A DNA stretch of 64,000 bases from Ferruginibacter sp. (GTDB taxonomy: Bacteria > Bacteroidota > Bacteroidia > Chitinophagales > Chitinophagaceae): assembly GCA_014379905.1 (NCBI GenBank), contig JACMKX010000045.1:1-64000 (forward strand). Reading direction: 5' to 3'. The notes beneath the pieces were generated by a model. The model worked only from the letters and a program-made list of their open reading frames with translations, did not search any database and was not told where the DNA came from. Shown one piece after another: positions 51,162 to 59,639 of the stretch. Both the position numbers and the translations under genes were made by a program. Numbering within the stretch: the stretch's first letter is position 1; every line of letters begins with the position of its first letter.

Positions 51162-52418
51162 TTACTTCTTCATCTTCGGCTTATACTTCTTATTCACTTT
51201 AGGATTATTGAAATACGCATTCAGTTCTTTTTCATCAATATTTTCTTCAGTGTAGGGAATATCTATCAGTTGAATCTGCATTTGTTTTAGCTCATCCCTT
51301 ATCTTCCTGGATTTATTAAGTATCTCCGGATCCCTGTCGCCCACCAGTTGATTTTCCTGCATGAGGTATTCCAACCGCTTGATGCTGCTCCTTATCAGTG
51401 TGGCAGTACTTTGTTCATAGCTGCTGTTGGGCGCTGTAGCTTCTTTCACCGGAACCATGGCAATGCCAACGCTTGGTAAAATCTTTCCCACAGTTTTTTC
51501 GCCTTCCCCTGGCAGGGAAGAGAAAATAGTGCCTCCCAATGCAGTGGAGGCAGAAGCAAGGTCAAATGCTGTTCTGGTACTTTTTGTTCTTTTTATTTTC
51601 CTGTCTACCAGTCTGAAACTTGCTTTGAGAGAGGTAATATATCTTCTTGTATCAGCCTGTAATCTTTCAAACTCTTTTACCTGTTGCGGGTAATTGATAT
51701 TTTCTTTTACATTTATTTCAATTTTGGCTGTATCGCTGGTATGAAATTTATTGGTACCAATAATAAGCAATAGTAATTTTTTTGTTTTCTCTTTATCATT
51801 GTCTTTTACAAAATCAAATGGAGCTGTCCAGCTAAAATCATCGCCACATTTTGCTACAGGTGTTGTTGATTTAACCGGGTAGTTGCTCAGGTAAGTTAAT
51901 TCTTCGATGGGGAAACTGCCGTTATTGCACTGGATTTTGAAACTGATGGTATCACCTTCTTCAATATTCATTACACTGGTAACCGTAGGTTTAACCCTGG
52001 AAGGAATTATTTCTGTACTATAAAACTGGATGATGAAATTGGTATCAACTTTTCTCCCGGGGTCTTCCAGGTTCTGAACACTGATGAATACCTTGTACTC
52101 GTAATCATACTTTAATTTACCGGAAAGAAAATAGGATTTCTCCGCTTTAAAAGTAAGCAGGCCATTATCTTTATTTACTTTTAAACCAACCGGTGAATTT
52201 TTTAAGAACCAGTAATAATTTTCCAGCGGTTTGTTAATGATGAGCTGGTATTTTAAAGTAGAATCTACATGAAGCGTGAACTAGGGGTTAAGGTTTTTAA
52301 TACGAAGAGCGGTGTCAGGTTTGTGCAGCATCTCAACAGTATCATCCGGCACCTGGGCATTGGCAAATAAAACACTGCTACAACACATTAAAAAAACAAC
52401 AGTGCGGTTAAGGCTCAT
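51162..52418 (-). pseudogene. Large exported protein, one in-frame stop
   Basis: From the ATG at 52418 a signal peptide (MSLNRTVVFLMCCSSVLFANA|Q) leads through IKNLNP to a TAG at 52281-52283. The same frame then runs without another stop, FTLHVDSTLKYQLIINK onward, to 51162. The original would be about 418 residues. The middle holds Ig- or cadherin-like beta domains (SFKIQCNNGSFPIEELTYLS), the rest a helical lysine-rich region and the tail NKKYKPKMKK. CAG to TAG (Gln to stop) would explain it. Reinitiation at 51971 would leave a 269-residue protein without a signal. Family unknown. Confidence 0.75.
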
Positions 52419-52583
52419 TGGGAATTGCTTAATTTTTAGAATGCTGAGAAGATAAACTAACTGCAATAAAATGTACGATTCAGACACATTGATCAGCCAT
52501 TCAAAATACTATTAACCCGTTATTCCAATTATTCGCCGCATTTGAAGTAAGTTGTATACTTTTCATCCCTAAAAATAAATTCC

Positions 52584-53042
52584 ATGAGATCCTTGTTATT
52601 AATATGCGCATTCGGTTGCATAACACTAAATTCAAATGCGCAAACTACAGAAGATTCTGTAAAAGCAGTGGTGAATAAAATGTTTGATGCCATGCGCAAC
52701 AGCGATGCGGCCATGCTGCAATCTGCATTTGGCGACAGTGCCTTACTACAAACCATCAGCAGGAGTAAGGAAGGGAAAACGGTTGTAAGAAATGAATCCA
52801 TTGCAGCATTCGCCGGTTCAATCAGCGGAGCGCCCAAAGGAGCATTGGATGAAAGGATCAGTTTCGAAACAGTAAAAATCGACGGGGCGCTGGCATTGGC
52901 ATGGACGCCTTATTCATTTTATTACAATGGCAAATTCAGTCATTGTGGGGTAAACTCCTTTCAATTGGTTAGGATAGACGGAGCGTGGAAAATTCAATAT
53001 ATTATTGATACAAGAAGAAAAACGGGTTGTATAGAAAACTAA
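52584..53042 (+). CDS. Exported NTF2-like protein
   Basis: This 152-residue protein has a signal peptide (MRSLLLICAFGCITLNSNA|Q). The NTF2-like domain follows, with EDSVKAVVNKMFDAMRNSD, a core of WTPYSFYYNGKFSHCGVNSF and VRIDGAWKIQYIIDTRRK. Two cysteines (C121-type in FSHCG and the terminal GCIE) might pair. Substrate unknown; probably periplasmic. Confidence 0.8.
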   Translation: MRSLLLICAFGCITLNSNAQTTEDSVKAVVNKMFDAMRNSDAAMLQSAFGDSALLQTISRSKEGKTVVRNESIAAFAGSISGAPKGALDERISFETVKIDGALALAWTPYSFYYNGKFSHCGVNSFQLVRIDGAWKIQYIIDTRRKTGCIEN

Positions 53043-53116
53043 AAGCCTCCCCTGGAAAGGAGAGGCCTACCTCTATATGAATTCAGGTATTCAACTGTAT
53101 GAAATTCTACTACCAA

Positions 53117-53557
53117 TTACTGTATGTCGATATCTTTTGCAGCGGCTTTCTGGTTTTCTTTTTTTGGAAGACCCAAAGTAAGAATACCATTTTCATATTT
53201 AGCACTAATATTCTCACCATCAATTTTGTCATCCAGCGTGAAACTGCGTTTGAATGATTTGTAAGAAAATTCTTTGCGGATCATTTTCTGACCTTCTGCA
53301 ATAGCTGTTTCTTTTTTCTCTGTACTGATGGTTAAAATTTTGTCATCCAGTTTTACATTAAAATCCGCTTTCTCAAAGCCCGGTACAGATAATTCAACCT
53401 GGTAGCCGTCCGCTTTCTCTACAATGTTAACCGGTGGAAAATTTAATACATCTTCCCTGAAAGTTCTGCTTGCAGTTGATGGAAACTCATTGAATAATTC
53501 TTTCATCATTCCGTCAATTGATCTGCTGAAATTGTTGTTTACTTTTACTAATGTCAT
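53117..53557 (-). CDS. Hsp20/alpha-crystallin chaperone
   Basis: This 146-residue small heat-shock protein has an alpha-crystallin domain from about residue 45 to 140: VNIVEKADGYQVELSVPGFE, DDKILTISTEKKE and a C-terminal YENGILTLGLPKKE. It holds unfolded proteins in the cytoplasm. No regulatory site was identified. It diverges from the bacilliredoxin gene. Confidence 0.93.
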   Translation of the reverse strand: MTLVKVNNNFSRSIDGMMKELFNEFPSTASRTFREDVLNFPPVNIVEKADGYQVELSVPGFEKADFNVKLDDKILTISTEKKETAIAEGQKMIRKEFSYKSFKRSFTLDDKIDGENISAKYENGILTLGLPKKENQKAAAKDIDIQ

Positions 53558-53798
53558 GGCACTATTTGTTTTAAGTTTTTAAATTAATTTATTTGAATGC
53601 TAGTGTTCAAATTGTATTCCAGCTCATTTTATACGCCAAATATTCCAAATTGCGGGACATCGGCACGCCATAATGGCTAAAAGTTGCATTTTGTAATGAC
53701 ATAATTTCCGCATTTAGTAAAGCTCGGTTAAATGCGTTGCGAGTTTTATTGGGATAAGATTGTAATTTTGCTGAACGAAAAAAATTAAACTAATAAAT

Positions 53799-54215
53799 AT
53801 GTATCCAGAAGAAATTGTAATTCCAATGAAAGAGGAATTAACTGAGCATGGTTTTAAAGAATTATTGAATGCAGATGATGTGGAAAATGTATTATCAGGA
53901 AGAGGTACTACCCTGGTAATGATCAATTCAGTATGTGGCTGCAGTGCAGGCACTGCCCGGCCGGGAGTATTATTGGCTGTACACAATAGTTCAAAAAAAC
54001 CTGATAACATCACCACGAGTTTTGCAGGTTTTGATGTGGAAGCAGTGAACCAGGTTAGAAAGCATTTACTGCCTTATCCTCCATCATCACCAGCCATCGC
54101 ATTATTTAAAGATGGCGAACTGGTACACATGATCGAACGCCACATGATAGAGGGCCGCAGTGCACAAATGATCGCCGATAATTTATTAGGCGCATTTGAT
54201 ACGCATTGTAATTGA
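53799..54215 (+). CDS. Bacilliredoxin (BrxA/BrxB family)
   Basis: This 138-residue thioredoxin-fold protein has the CGC motif at C46-G47-C48 (INSVCGCSAGTARPG). It removes bacillithiol from proteins. In Bacteroidota the native thiol may differ, so the name follows the family. It is the full family length. Stop lies inside the next inverted repeat. Confidence 0.92.
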   Translation: MYPEEIVIPMKEELTEHGFKELLNADDVENVLSGRGTTLVMINSVCGCSAGTARPGVLLAVHNSSKKPDNITTSFAGFDVEAVNQVRKHLLPYPPSSPAIALFKDGELVHMIERHMIEGRSAQMIADNLLGAFDTHCN

Positions 54216-54355
54216 TTATTGATTATTGACTATTAATTATTGATGGCAACTCCAAAGGTTGCCATTTTTATATAGGTGGTTCTCTTTTCTTAACCTGCTT
54301 AAAAAAACTCCATTCTGGCGGCCATTAATCAATAATCTATAATTAATAATTTAAT
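54214..54355. repeat. Stop-anchored inverted repeat, GATTATTGAT family
   Basis: GATTATTGAT (54214-54223), overlapping the bacilliredoxin stop, matches ATCAATAATC (54328-54337) exactly in inverse. Between lies the terminator at 54243. The words repeat in both arms. Confidence 0.75.
54243..54269 (+). terminator. Terminator after bacilliredoxin gene
   Basis: ATGGCAAC (54243-54250) pairs with GTTGCCAT (54258-54265) around TCCAAAG and a T-run follows. Confidence 0.9.
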
Positions 54356-54477
54356 ACCCTCAAACTATGTGATGCCCTTTTTTTTCTGCATTGCGGCCTT
54401 TTGTACCGAAAGCTTTCAGGATTCCTTTTTACTTCTTTATATTGCATCACTTTTTTTACACAGCATAAACTAACAGC

Positions 54478-55824
54478 ATGTATCCCAATTTATATTATGT
54501 TTTCAAGGATTGGTTCGGAGTAGAATGGAGTAGTCTTTCTTTTTTAAACACTTTTGGCTTATTTGTAGCCCTGGCATTTGTAGCTGCTGCTGTAGTACTC
54601 AGTGCCGAATTAAAAAGAAAGGAAAGAGCAGGGTTGTTGTTGCCCAGGGAAGAAATGATCACTGTAGGCCAGCCGGCTTCTATGATGGATCTTTTTTTGA
54701 ACGGCCTCACAGGTTTTATTTTTGGTTACAAGTTATTTGGTTTATTTTTTAGCAAGCCTGCTGATGTAAATGCACAGGACTATATATTTTCTACGCAGGG
54801 AAATATTTTAGGCGGTGTTGCTGTGGCAGCCGCACTTGCCGGACTTAAATGGTGGGAGAAGAACAAGCAAAAATTAAAGGCTCCTGAGCGCAGGGCAGTA
54901 CGCATATGGCCACACGACAGGGTAGGAGACATTATTATTCTTGGTTTAGTCTTTGGAATTTTAGGAGCCAAGTTGTTTGATAATTTTGAACATTGGGATG
55001 AATTTATTGCAGATCCCTTTGGAAGGATATTTTCCCAAAGTGGTTTAACTTTTTATGGCGGCTTAATTATGGCTGCCGCAGCTATTTGCTGGTATGGCCA
55101 TAAAAAAGGCATTAAAATAAAACACCTGGTTGATGCGGCAGCCCCTGCATTAATGATAGCTTATGCCATTGGGCGTATTGGTTGCCAGGTTTCCGGGGAC
55201 GGAGACTGGGGGGTATTTAACAGTGCTTACGTGAGCGATGCGTCCGGCAATATTTCAGTAGCGGCACCAGGCGATTTTGAGAAAAAGCTGTCGCAAAACG
55301 CAGGGTATTTTGTTACAGGGCAGTCATTAGACAGTATTGGTAAACCGGTGCTAGACAGGAATGGACGCGAGCAGTATGTAACAGATCGCACTTATGGAGC
55401 ATTGAATGCTGTTCCTCATAAAAGCTTCAAAGGACCCTCTTTTTTGCCCAATTGGTTATTTGCTTTCAGCTATCCCCAAAATGTTAATAAGGATGGCATC
55501 ATAATGCCCGGCATTACCGATGAACACAACAGGGTTTTGCCCCAACCAGTTTTCCCTACGCCATTATACGAAATCATTATATGTACCATTTTATTTTTAT
55601 TTCTATGGGCCATCCGTAAAAAGATCAGCACACCGTTTGTCCTATTTGGGATCTACCTCGCGGTGAATGGGGCAGAGCGGTTTTTAGTGGAATCCATCCG
55701 TGTTAATAAGACATATCCAATATTTGGTCTCCATTTATCACAAGCGCAGGGAATTGCTATTTTATTGGTTATTAGTGGATTAATAACTATTTTTCTTGCC
55801 AAACGCAATGGTTCCCGTCTCTGA
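54478..55824 (+). CDS. lgt: Prolipoprotein diacylglyceryl transferase with large insertion
   Basis: This 448-residue membrane enzyme transfers diacylglyceryl from phosphatidylglycerol to lipobox cysteines. The Lgt signature is GRIGCQVSGDGDWG near residues 232-245, and the later segment is VFPTPLYEIIICTILFLFLW. About 100 residues sit between these two (from about 248 to 350), with no membrane helix but with DLNGREQYVT-like polar sequence. Most Lgt proteins are under 300 residues. The C-terminal signature GAERFLVESIRVNK is normal. Similar insertions occur in other Bacteroidota Lgt proteins. Confidence 0.93.
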   Translation: MYPNLYYVFKDWFGVEWSSLSFLNTFGLFVALAFVAAAVVLSAELKRKERAGLLLPREEMITVGQPASMMDLFLNGLTGFIFGYKLFGLFFSKPADVNAQDYIFSTQGNILGGVAVAAALAGLKWWEKNKQKLKAPERRAVRIWPHDRVGDIIILGLVFGILGAKLFDNFEHWDEFIADPFGRIFSQSGLTFYGGLIMAAAAICWYGHKKGIKIKHLVDAAAPALMIAYAIGRIGCQVSGDGDWGVFNSAYVSDASGNISVAAPGDFEKKLSQNAGYFVTGQSLDSIGKPVLDRNGREQYVTDRTYGALNAVPHKSFKGPSFLPNWLFAFSYPQNVNKDGIIMPGITDEHNRVLPQPVFPTPLYEIIICTILFLFLWAIRKKISTPFVLFGIYLAVNGAERFLVESIRVNKTYPIFGLHLSQAQGIAILLVISGLITIFLAKRNGSRL

Positions 55825-55935
55825 CAATCTTATTGTAACTTTTCTTAAAGGATAATCGTTTCATCAATGTGGAACCGGTTATCCTTTTATTTTGCCGCTC
55901 CCTACAAAACAATGTACTAGGCAAAGCAAAGTACC

Positions 55936-55972
55936 TACTTTTGTGAAGTAGTTATCAAAGTATATAACTACT
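55936..55972 (+). promoter_or_regulatory. -7 element and inverted repeat before the TonB receptor
   Basis: TACTTTTG (55936-55943) fits the Bacteroidota -7 consensus. I see no -33 element. Just past it AGTAGTTAT (55947-55955) and ATAACTACT (55964-55972) form a 9-bp inverted repeat that would lie at the transcript start, about 50 bases from the ATG. Operator or leader hairpin. Confidence 0.5.
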
Positions 55973-56025
55973 ATTAATTAGCCAAACGTTCCGGTTAGCC
56001 CCCGGAACAAAAACAAAGTATAGTC

Positions 56026-58467
56026 ATGAAAAATTTAATTGCGACGCTGGCGCTAGCCGGTATCTCCATGTGCACCTATGCACAAAATGGAGGAAAGATC
56101 ACTGGAATGATCAAAGACGGTGGTAATCAGAAAATAATTGATGCTGCCAGTATTTCTCTTCTAAAATCCAGGGATTCAAGCCTGGTAAAAACCTCTCTAA
56201 CCAATAAAGATGGTAGTTTCTCTTTTGAAAATTTAAAAGATGGAAAATACCTCGTGATGGCAACATCCGTAGGTCATACAAAAGTATATAGTATGCCTAT
56301 AGATATCAATGCAACAAGCGTTGAGGCAAACACGGGTATCTTACAACTGGTAGCAGTTTCAAAAGAGCTGGGCGCTATAACCGTAACTGCCAAAAAACAG
56401 TTCATCGAACGTAAGATCGATAAAACTGTTATCAATCCAGATGCTATGATCAGTAATTCCGGTGCCACCGCCCTGGAAATGCTGGAAAAAGCACCCGGCA
56501 TCACTATCGACAAAGATGGTAATATCAGTCTTAAAGGAAAGCAGGGTGTAATGGTGATGCTGGATGGCAAACCAAGTTATATGAGCGGAGCCGACCTTGT
56601 AAACTATCTTACTAATCTTCCTGCAGGAAACATCGACCAGGTGGAAATTATGACCAACCCACCGGCTAAATACGATGCGGCCGGTAACTCCGGTATTATC
56701 AATATCAAGAGTAAAAAAAGTAAGCAAAGAGGTTTCAATGGTTCATTGAGTACATCACAGGGGCATGGTGAAAGTTTTCGTAGTGCCAATAGTTTAAGTT
56801 TAAATTATCGTCGTGGTAAAGTGAATACTTTCAGCACTTTTAATACTAATTACAGGGAAAATCCGCAGTGGCTCGATATTAACAGGACTTTGTTGAAAGA
56901 TGACAAAAGCGTAAAATCGATCTTTGAACAGGAGTCGTACAGGATGCGTATCAACCGTTGGTTTAATGCAAGGATAGGCATGGATTTTTATGCAAGTGAA
57001 AAAACTACACTTGGCGTTGTGGTAAGTGCTTACACAAGTCCGGTAAATGAAAATGGATACAATGCTTCCAGATTTTATAGTCCAGGTATGCAACTTGATT
57101 CTTCTATGATCAATAAAAGAGTAGAAGACGCAAGTTGGAATCACAAAGGCATAAACTTTAATATGCGGCATAAATTTGATTCAACCGGGCGTGAACTTTC
57201 TGTTGATGTAGACTATCTTGGTTATAAAAACAAGAATGTACAGGATCTTCCTAATACTGCATTTGATGCCAATGGAGCTATCAGCAATCAATACACTGTA
57301 AATGCCAACCTGCCTTCAACACTGGATATTTTTTCTGCTAAAGCAGATTATGTACAAAAAATAGGAAAGATAAAATTTGAAGCAGGATTGAAAACATCTT
57401 TTGTTAAAACTGATAACAAGGCCAATTATTTTATTACGAGGGGTGGTATCACTAATCCGGATTACAATAACACTAACTTTTTTGAATATAAAGAAAACCT
57501 GAATGCAGCTTATGTGAACTTAAGCACGGAAGTAAAAAAATGGGGTTTTCAGTTGGGTTTACGTGCAGAGAATACTAATTACGACGGCCTGCAGTATGGT
57601 AATCCAACAAGAACAGATTCGGCTTTTAGTAAAAGCTATACGAGTGCATTTCCTACTATGTACGTTAGTTATCAAATGGATAAAAAGAACCAGTTCGGGT
57701 TAAATTATGGCCGCCGCATTAACCGTCCTGATTATGGCAATCTAAATCCTTTTATTCATTACATCGATCCGTATACATACGAAATAGGTAACCCCTTTTT
57801 AAAGCCAATGTTTGCTAATGCAATAGAACTCAGTCATTCCTTTAAAAACATATTGAATACTTCCATCAGTTACACCCACACAAAAGATCTTTTCGGAGAG
57901 TCATTCAGTAATACAGGGGATACCATTATCGTTAAAAATTCGAATTTTGGTAAAGCGCAAAACCTTAATTTGTCAATAGGCTTACAATTACCTGTGGCCA
58001 AATGGTGGAAAGCAAATATTAATTCACAGGTGAACAACAACCAGTTATCTGGCACTTTAAGTGGCAATGAAATAGATGTGAATATTACCGGTTATACATT
58101 AAGTGTCAATAACCAGTTTACGTTTAAAAAAGGTTGGGGTGCAGAGTTATCAGGTTTTTACCGCAGCAAAGATGCGGATGGGCAAATTGTAATAAACCAG
58201 ATAGCCCAGTTTAACGCCGGTGTTCAAAAAACAGTGTTAAAGAAAAAAGGCACACTTAAATTAGTAGTGAGCGACTTTACCGGTCCGATGAAGGCGAAGG
58301 GATATATAGACGATGTGAATGGTGCCAAAGCAACCTTCAAACAATACAGGGATAGCAGGGTAGCCACCCTTACGTTCAACTACCGTTTTGGTAAAATGTA
58401 TAAAGCAGATAAACGCAAAACCGGCGGCGCTGGTGATGAGCAGAACAGGGTTGGAGGCGCTAATTAA
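56026..58467 (+). CDS. TonB-dependent outer-membrane receptor
   Basis: This 813-residue receptor has a signal peptide (about residues 1-20), an N-terminal carboxypeptidase-regulatory-like domain (about 25-110; KITGMIKDGGNQKIIDAASI), a plug domain (about 130-240; AMISNSGATALEMLEKAPGI, GVMVMLDGKPSYMS) and a large beta-barrel. It belongs to the outer-membrane beta-barrel family (Outer membrane protein_beta-brl_3 type). The ligand is unknown: no SusD gene is nearby, so it is not a Sus pair. Followed by a strong terminator. Confidence 0.92.
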   Translation: MKNLIATLALAGISMCTYAQNGGKITGMIKDGGNQKIIDAASISLLKSRDSSLVKTSLTNKDGSFSFENLKDGKYLVMATSVGHTKVYSMPIDINATSVEANTGILQLVAVSKELGAITVTAKKQFIERKIDKTVINPDAMISNSGATALEMLEKAPGITIDKDGNISLKGKQGVMVMLDGKPSYMSGADLVNYLTNLPAGNIDQVEIMTNPPAKYDAAGNSGIINIKSKKSKQRGFNGSLSTSQGHGESFRSANSLSLNYRRGKVNTFSTFNTNYRENPQWLDINRTLLKDDKSVKSIFEQESYRMRINRWFNARIGMDFYASEKTTLGVVVSAYTSPVNENGYNASRFYSPGMQLDSSMINKRVEDASWNHKGINFNMRHKFDSTGRELSVDVDYLGYKNKNVQDLPNTAFDANGAISNQYTVNANLPSTLDIFSAKADYVQKIGKIKFEAGLKTSFVKTDNKANYFITRGGITNPDYNNTNFFEYKENLNAAYVNLSTEVKKWGFQLGLRAENTNYDGLQYGNPTRTDSAFSKSYTSAFPTMYVSYQMDKKNQFGLNYGRRINRPDYGNLNPFIHYIDPYTYEIGNPFLKPMFANAIELSHSFKNILNTSISYTHTKDLFGESFSNTGDTIIVKNSNFGKAQNLNLSIGLQLPVAKWWKANINSQVNNNQLSGTLSGNEIDVNITGYTLSVNNQFTFKKGWGAELSGFYRSKDADGQIVINQIAQFNAGVQKTVLKKKGTLKLVVSDFTGPMKAKGYIDDVNGAKATFKQYRDSRVATLTFNYRFGKMYKADKRKTGGAGDEQNRVGGAN

Positions 58468-58490
58468 TATATATACAGTTGTTATGAGGA

Positions 58491-58517
58491 AAAAACGCAG
58501 CCACAGGCTGCGTTTTT
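58491..58517. terminator. Bidirectional terminator, TonB receptor and GH18
   Basis: AAAAACGCAGCC (58491-58502) pairs exactly with GGCTGCGTTTTT (58506-58517) around ACA, with T-runs on both strands. Confidence 0.93.
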
Positions 58518-58520
58518 CTT

Positions 58521-59639
58521 TTATTGTCCAAGCTTCTTTTTATAAATGGCCTCCAGTAAACCACCCTTATATTTATCCTGCGTAAGTTGCCAGAACATAA
58601 TGCCGTTGAGTTGATGATCAATTACGTATTGCATTTTTAAGTAAACAGATCTTTCATCATCATAGGAAAGAAATTCCTGTGATCTTTCATTGTAGATATA
58701 GGGCGCTTTTGCTGTGGTATCCCAAAATCTTTTATAACCATTAGCTTCCGGTGCCTTACTGTCAAGATCTTTAAATGCAACAGCCTTTGCAGGTTTCCCG
58801 GCTTGATAAAGCCCGTTATTTTCGGCGGCTACACTATCCAGTTTAACGGCATAAAAGGCTGCACCTAATACAATTTTATTGGCCGGAACACCGAGTGTAT
58901 AAAGATGTTTAATAAAATAATCTGCTGACGAAGCCTGCTCCGTTGTTGAATACAATGCAGTGTTGTGGCCGGTTTTAGACCGCGTAAAATCATAGCTCAT
59001 TAAATTTACCCGATCCACCAGTGGCATTACCAGGTTCCATTCTATGGATTGATTAAGTGTCCATTTAAATCCACCGGCGGCAAAACTTATTTCTTTTTTT
59101 GTCCCCAGTACTTTCCTCAGTTCCTGGACGAGTAAAGTAAAATTTTGTTTGTCTGCCGGTTTATGACCATGACCTTCAATGCCGGGCAGGGCAGGAAATT
59201 CCCAATCCAGGTCAATTCCATCTGCATTAAAATAACTAATCATGCCTTTTGCAGATCTTGCAAATGCTTCCCGGTCTTCTTTTTTGGAAAAAACATCCGA
59301 ACATGTTTCACAACCACCCCAGCCACCAAAAGCCAGCAATACTTTTAAGGAAGGATTTCTTTTTTTTAAGGCCACCATTTTTTTTATCGTGAGCGAATCC
59401 TGGTTTGTTGGTACATCTATCTTATTCCCTTTTAACAAACTAAAACTGTGGATAATATGGGTGAGTTTTTCAGCGGGAAAACTGTCAACGGTTTCCGGGC
59501 CTCCATAATAATAGGCAATCACTGTTGGCTGTCCAATTACATGTTTCGGATTAAAAACAGATATGACGGCAATTAAGGCAATCGAAAGTTTTGAAGTAAA
59601 CGAGATTAGCAAATTATTTTTTTTATTTATAAATTTCAT
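58521..59639 (-). CDS. Glycoside hydrolase family 18 (chitinase-like)
   Basis: I start at the ATG at 59639, where a signal peptide begins (KKNNLLISFTSKLSIALIAV). The 372-residue protein has the GH18 barrel, with the catalytic DxxDxDxE motif as DGIDLDWEFP; the acid is E147 from this start. VLLAFGGWGG and VNLMSYDFTRS are the other GH18 strands, and NGIMFWQLTQD ends it. It cleaves chitin or another GlcNAc polymer by substrate-assisted catalysis. The start lies 17 bases inside the TIR-like gene's end, which suggests coupled translation. Confidence 0.9.
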   Translation of the reverse strand: MKFINKKNNLLISFTSKLSIALIAVISVFNPKHVIGQPTVIAYYYGGPETVDSFPAEKLTHIIHSFSLLKGNKIDVPTNQDSLTIKKMVALKKRNPSLKVLLAFGGWGGCETCSDVFSKKEDREAFARSAKGMISYFNADGIDLDWEFPALPGIEGHGHKPADKQNFTLLVQELRKVLGTKKEISFAAGGFKWTLNQSIEWNLVMPLVDRVNLMSYDFTRSKTGHNTALYSTTEQASSADYFIKHLYTLGVPANKIVLGAAFYAVKLDSVAAENNGLYQAGKPAKAVAFKDLDSKAPEANGYKRFWDTTAKAPYIYNERSQEFLSYDDERSVYLKMQYVIDHQLNGIMFWQLTQDKYKGGLLEAIYKKKLGQ

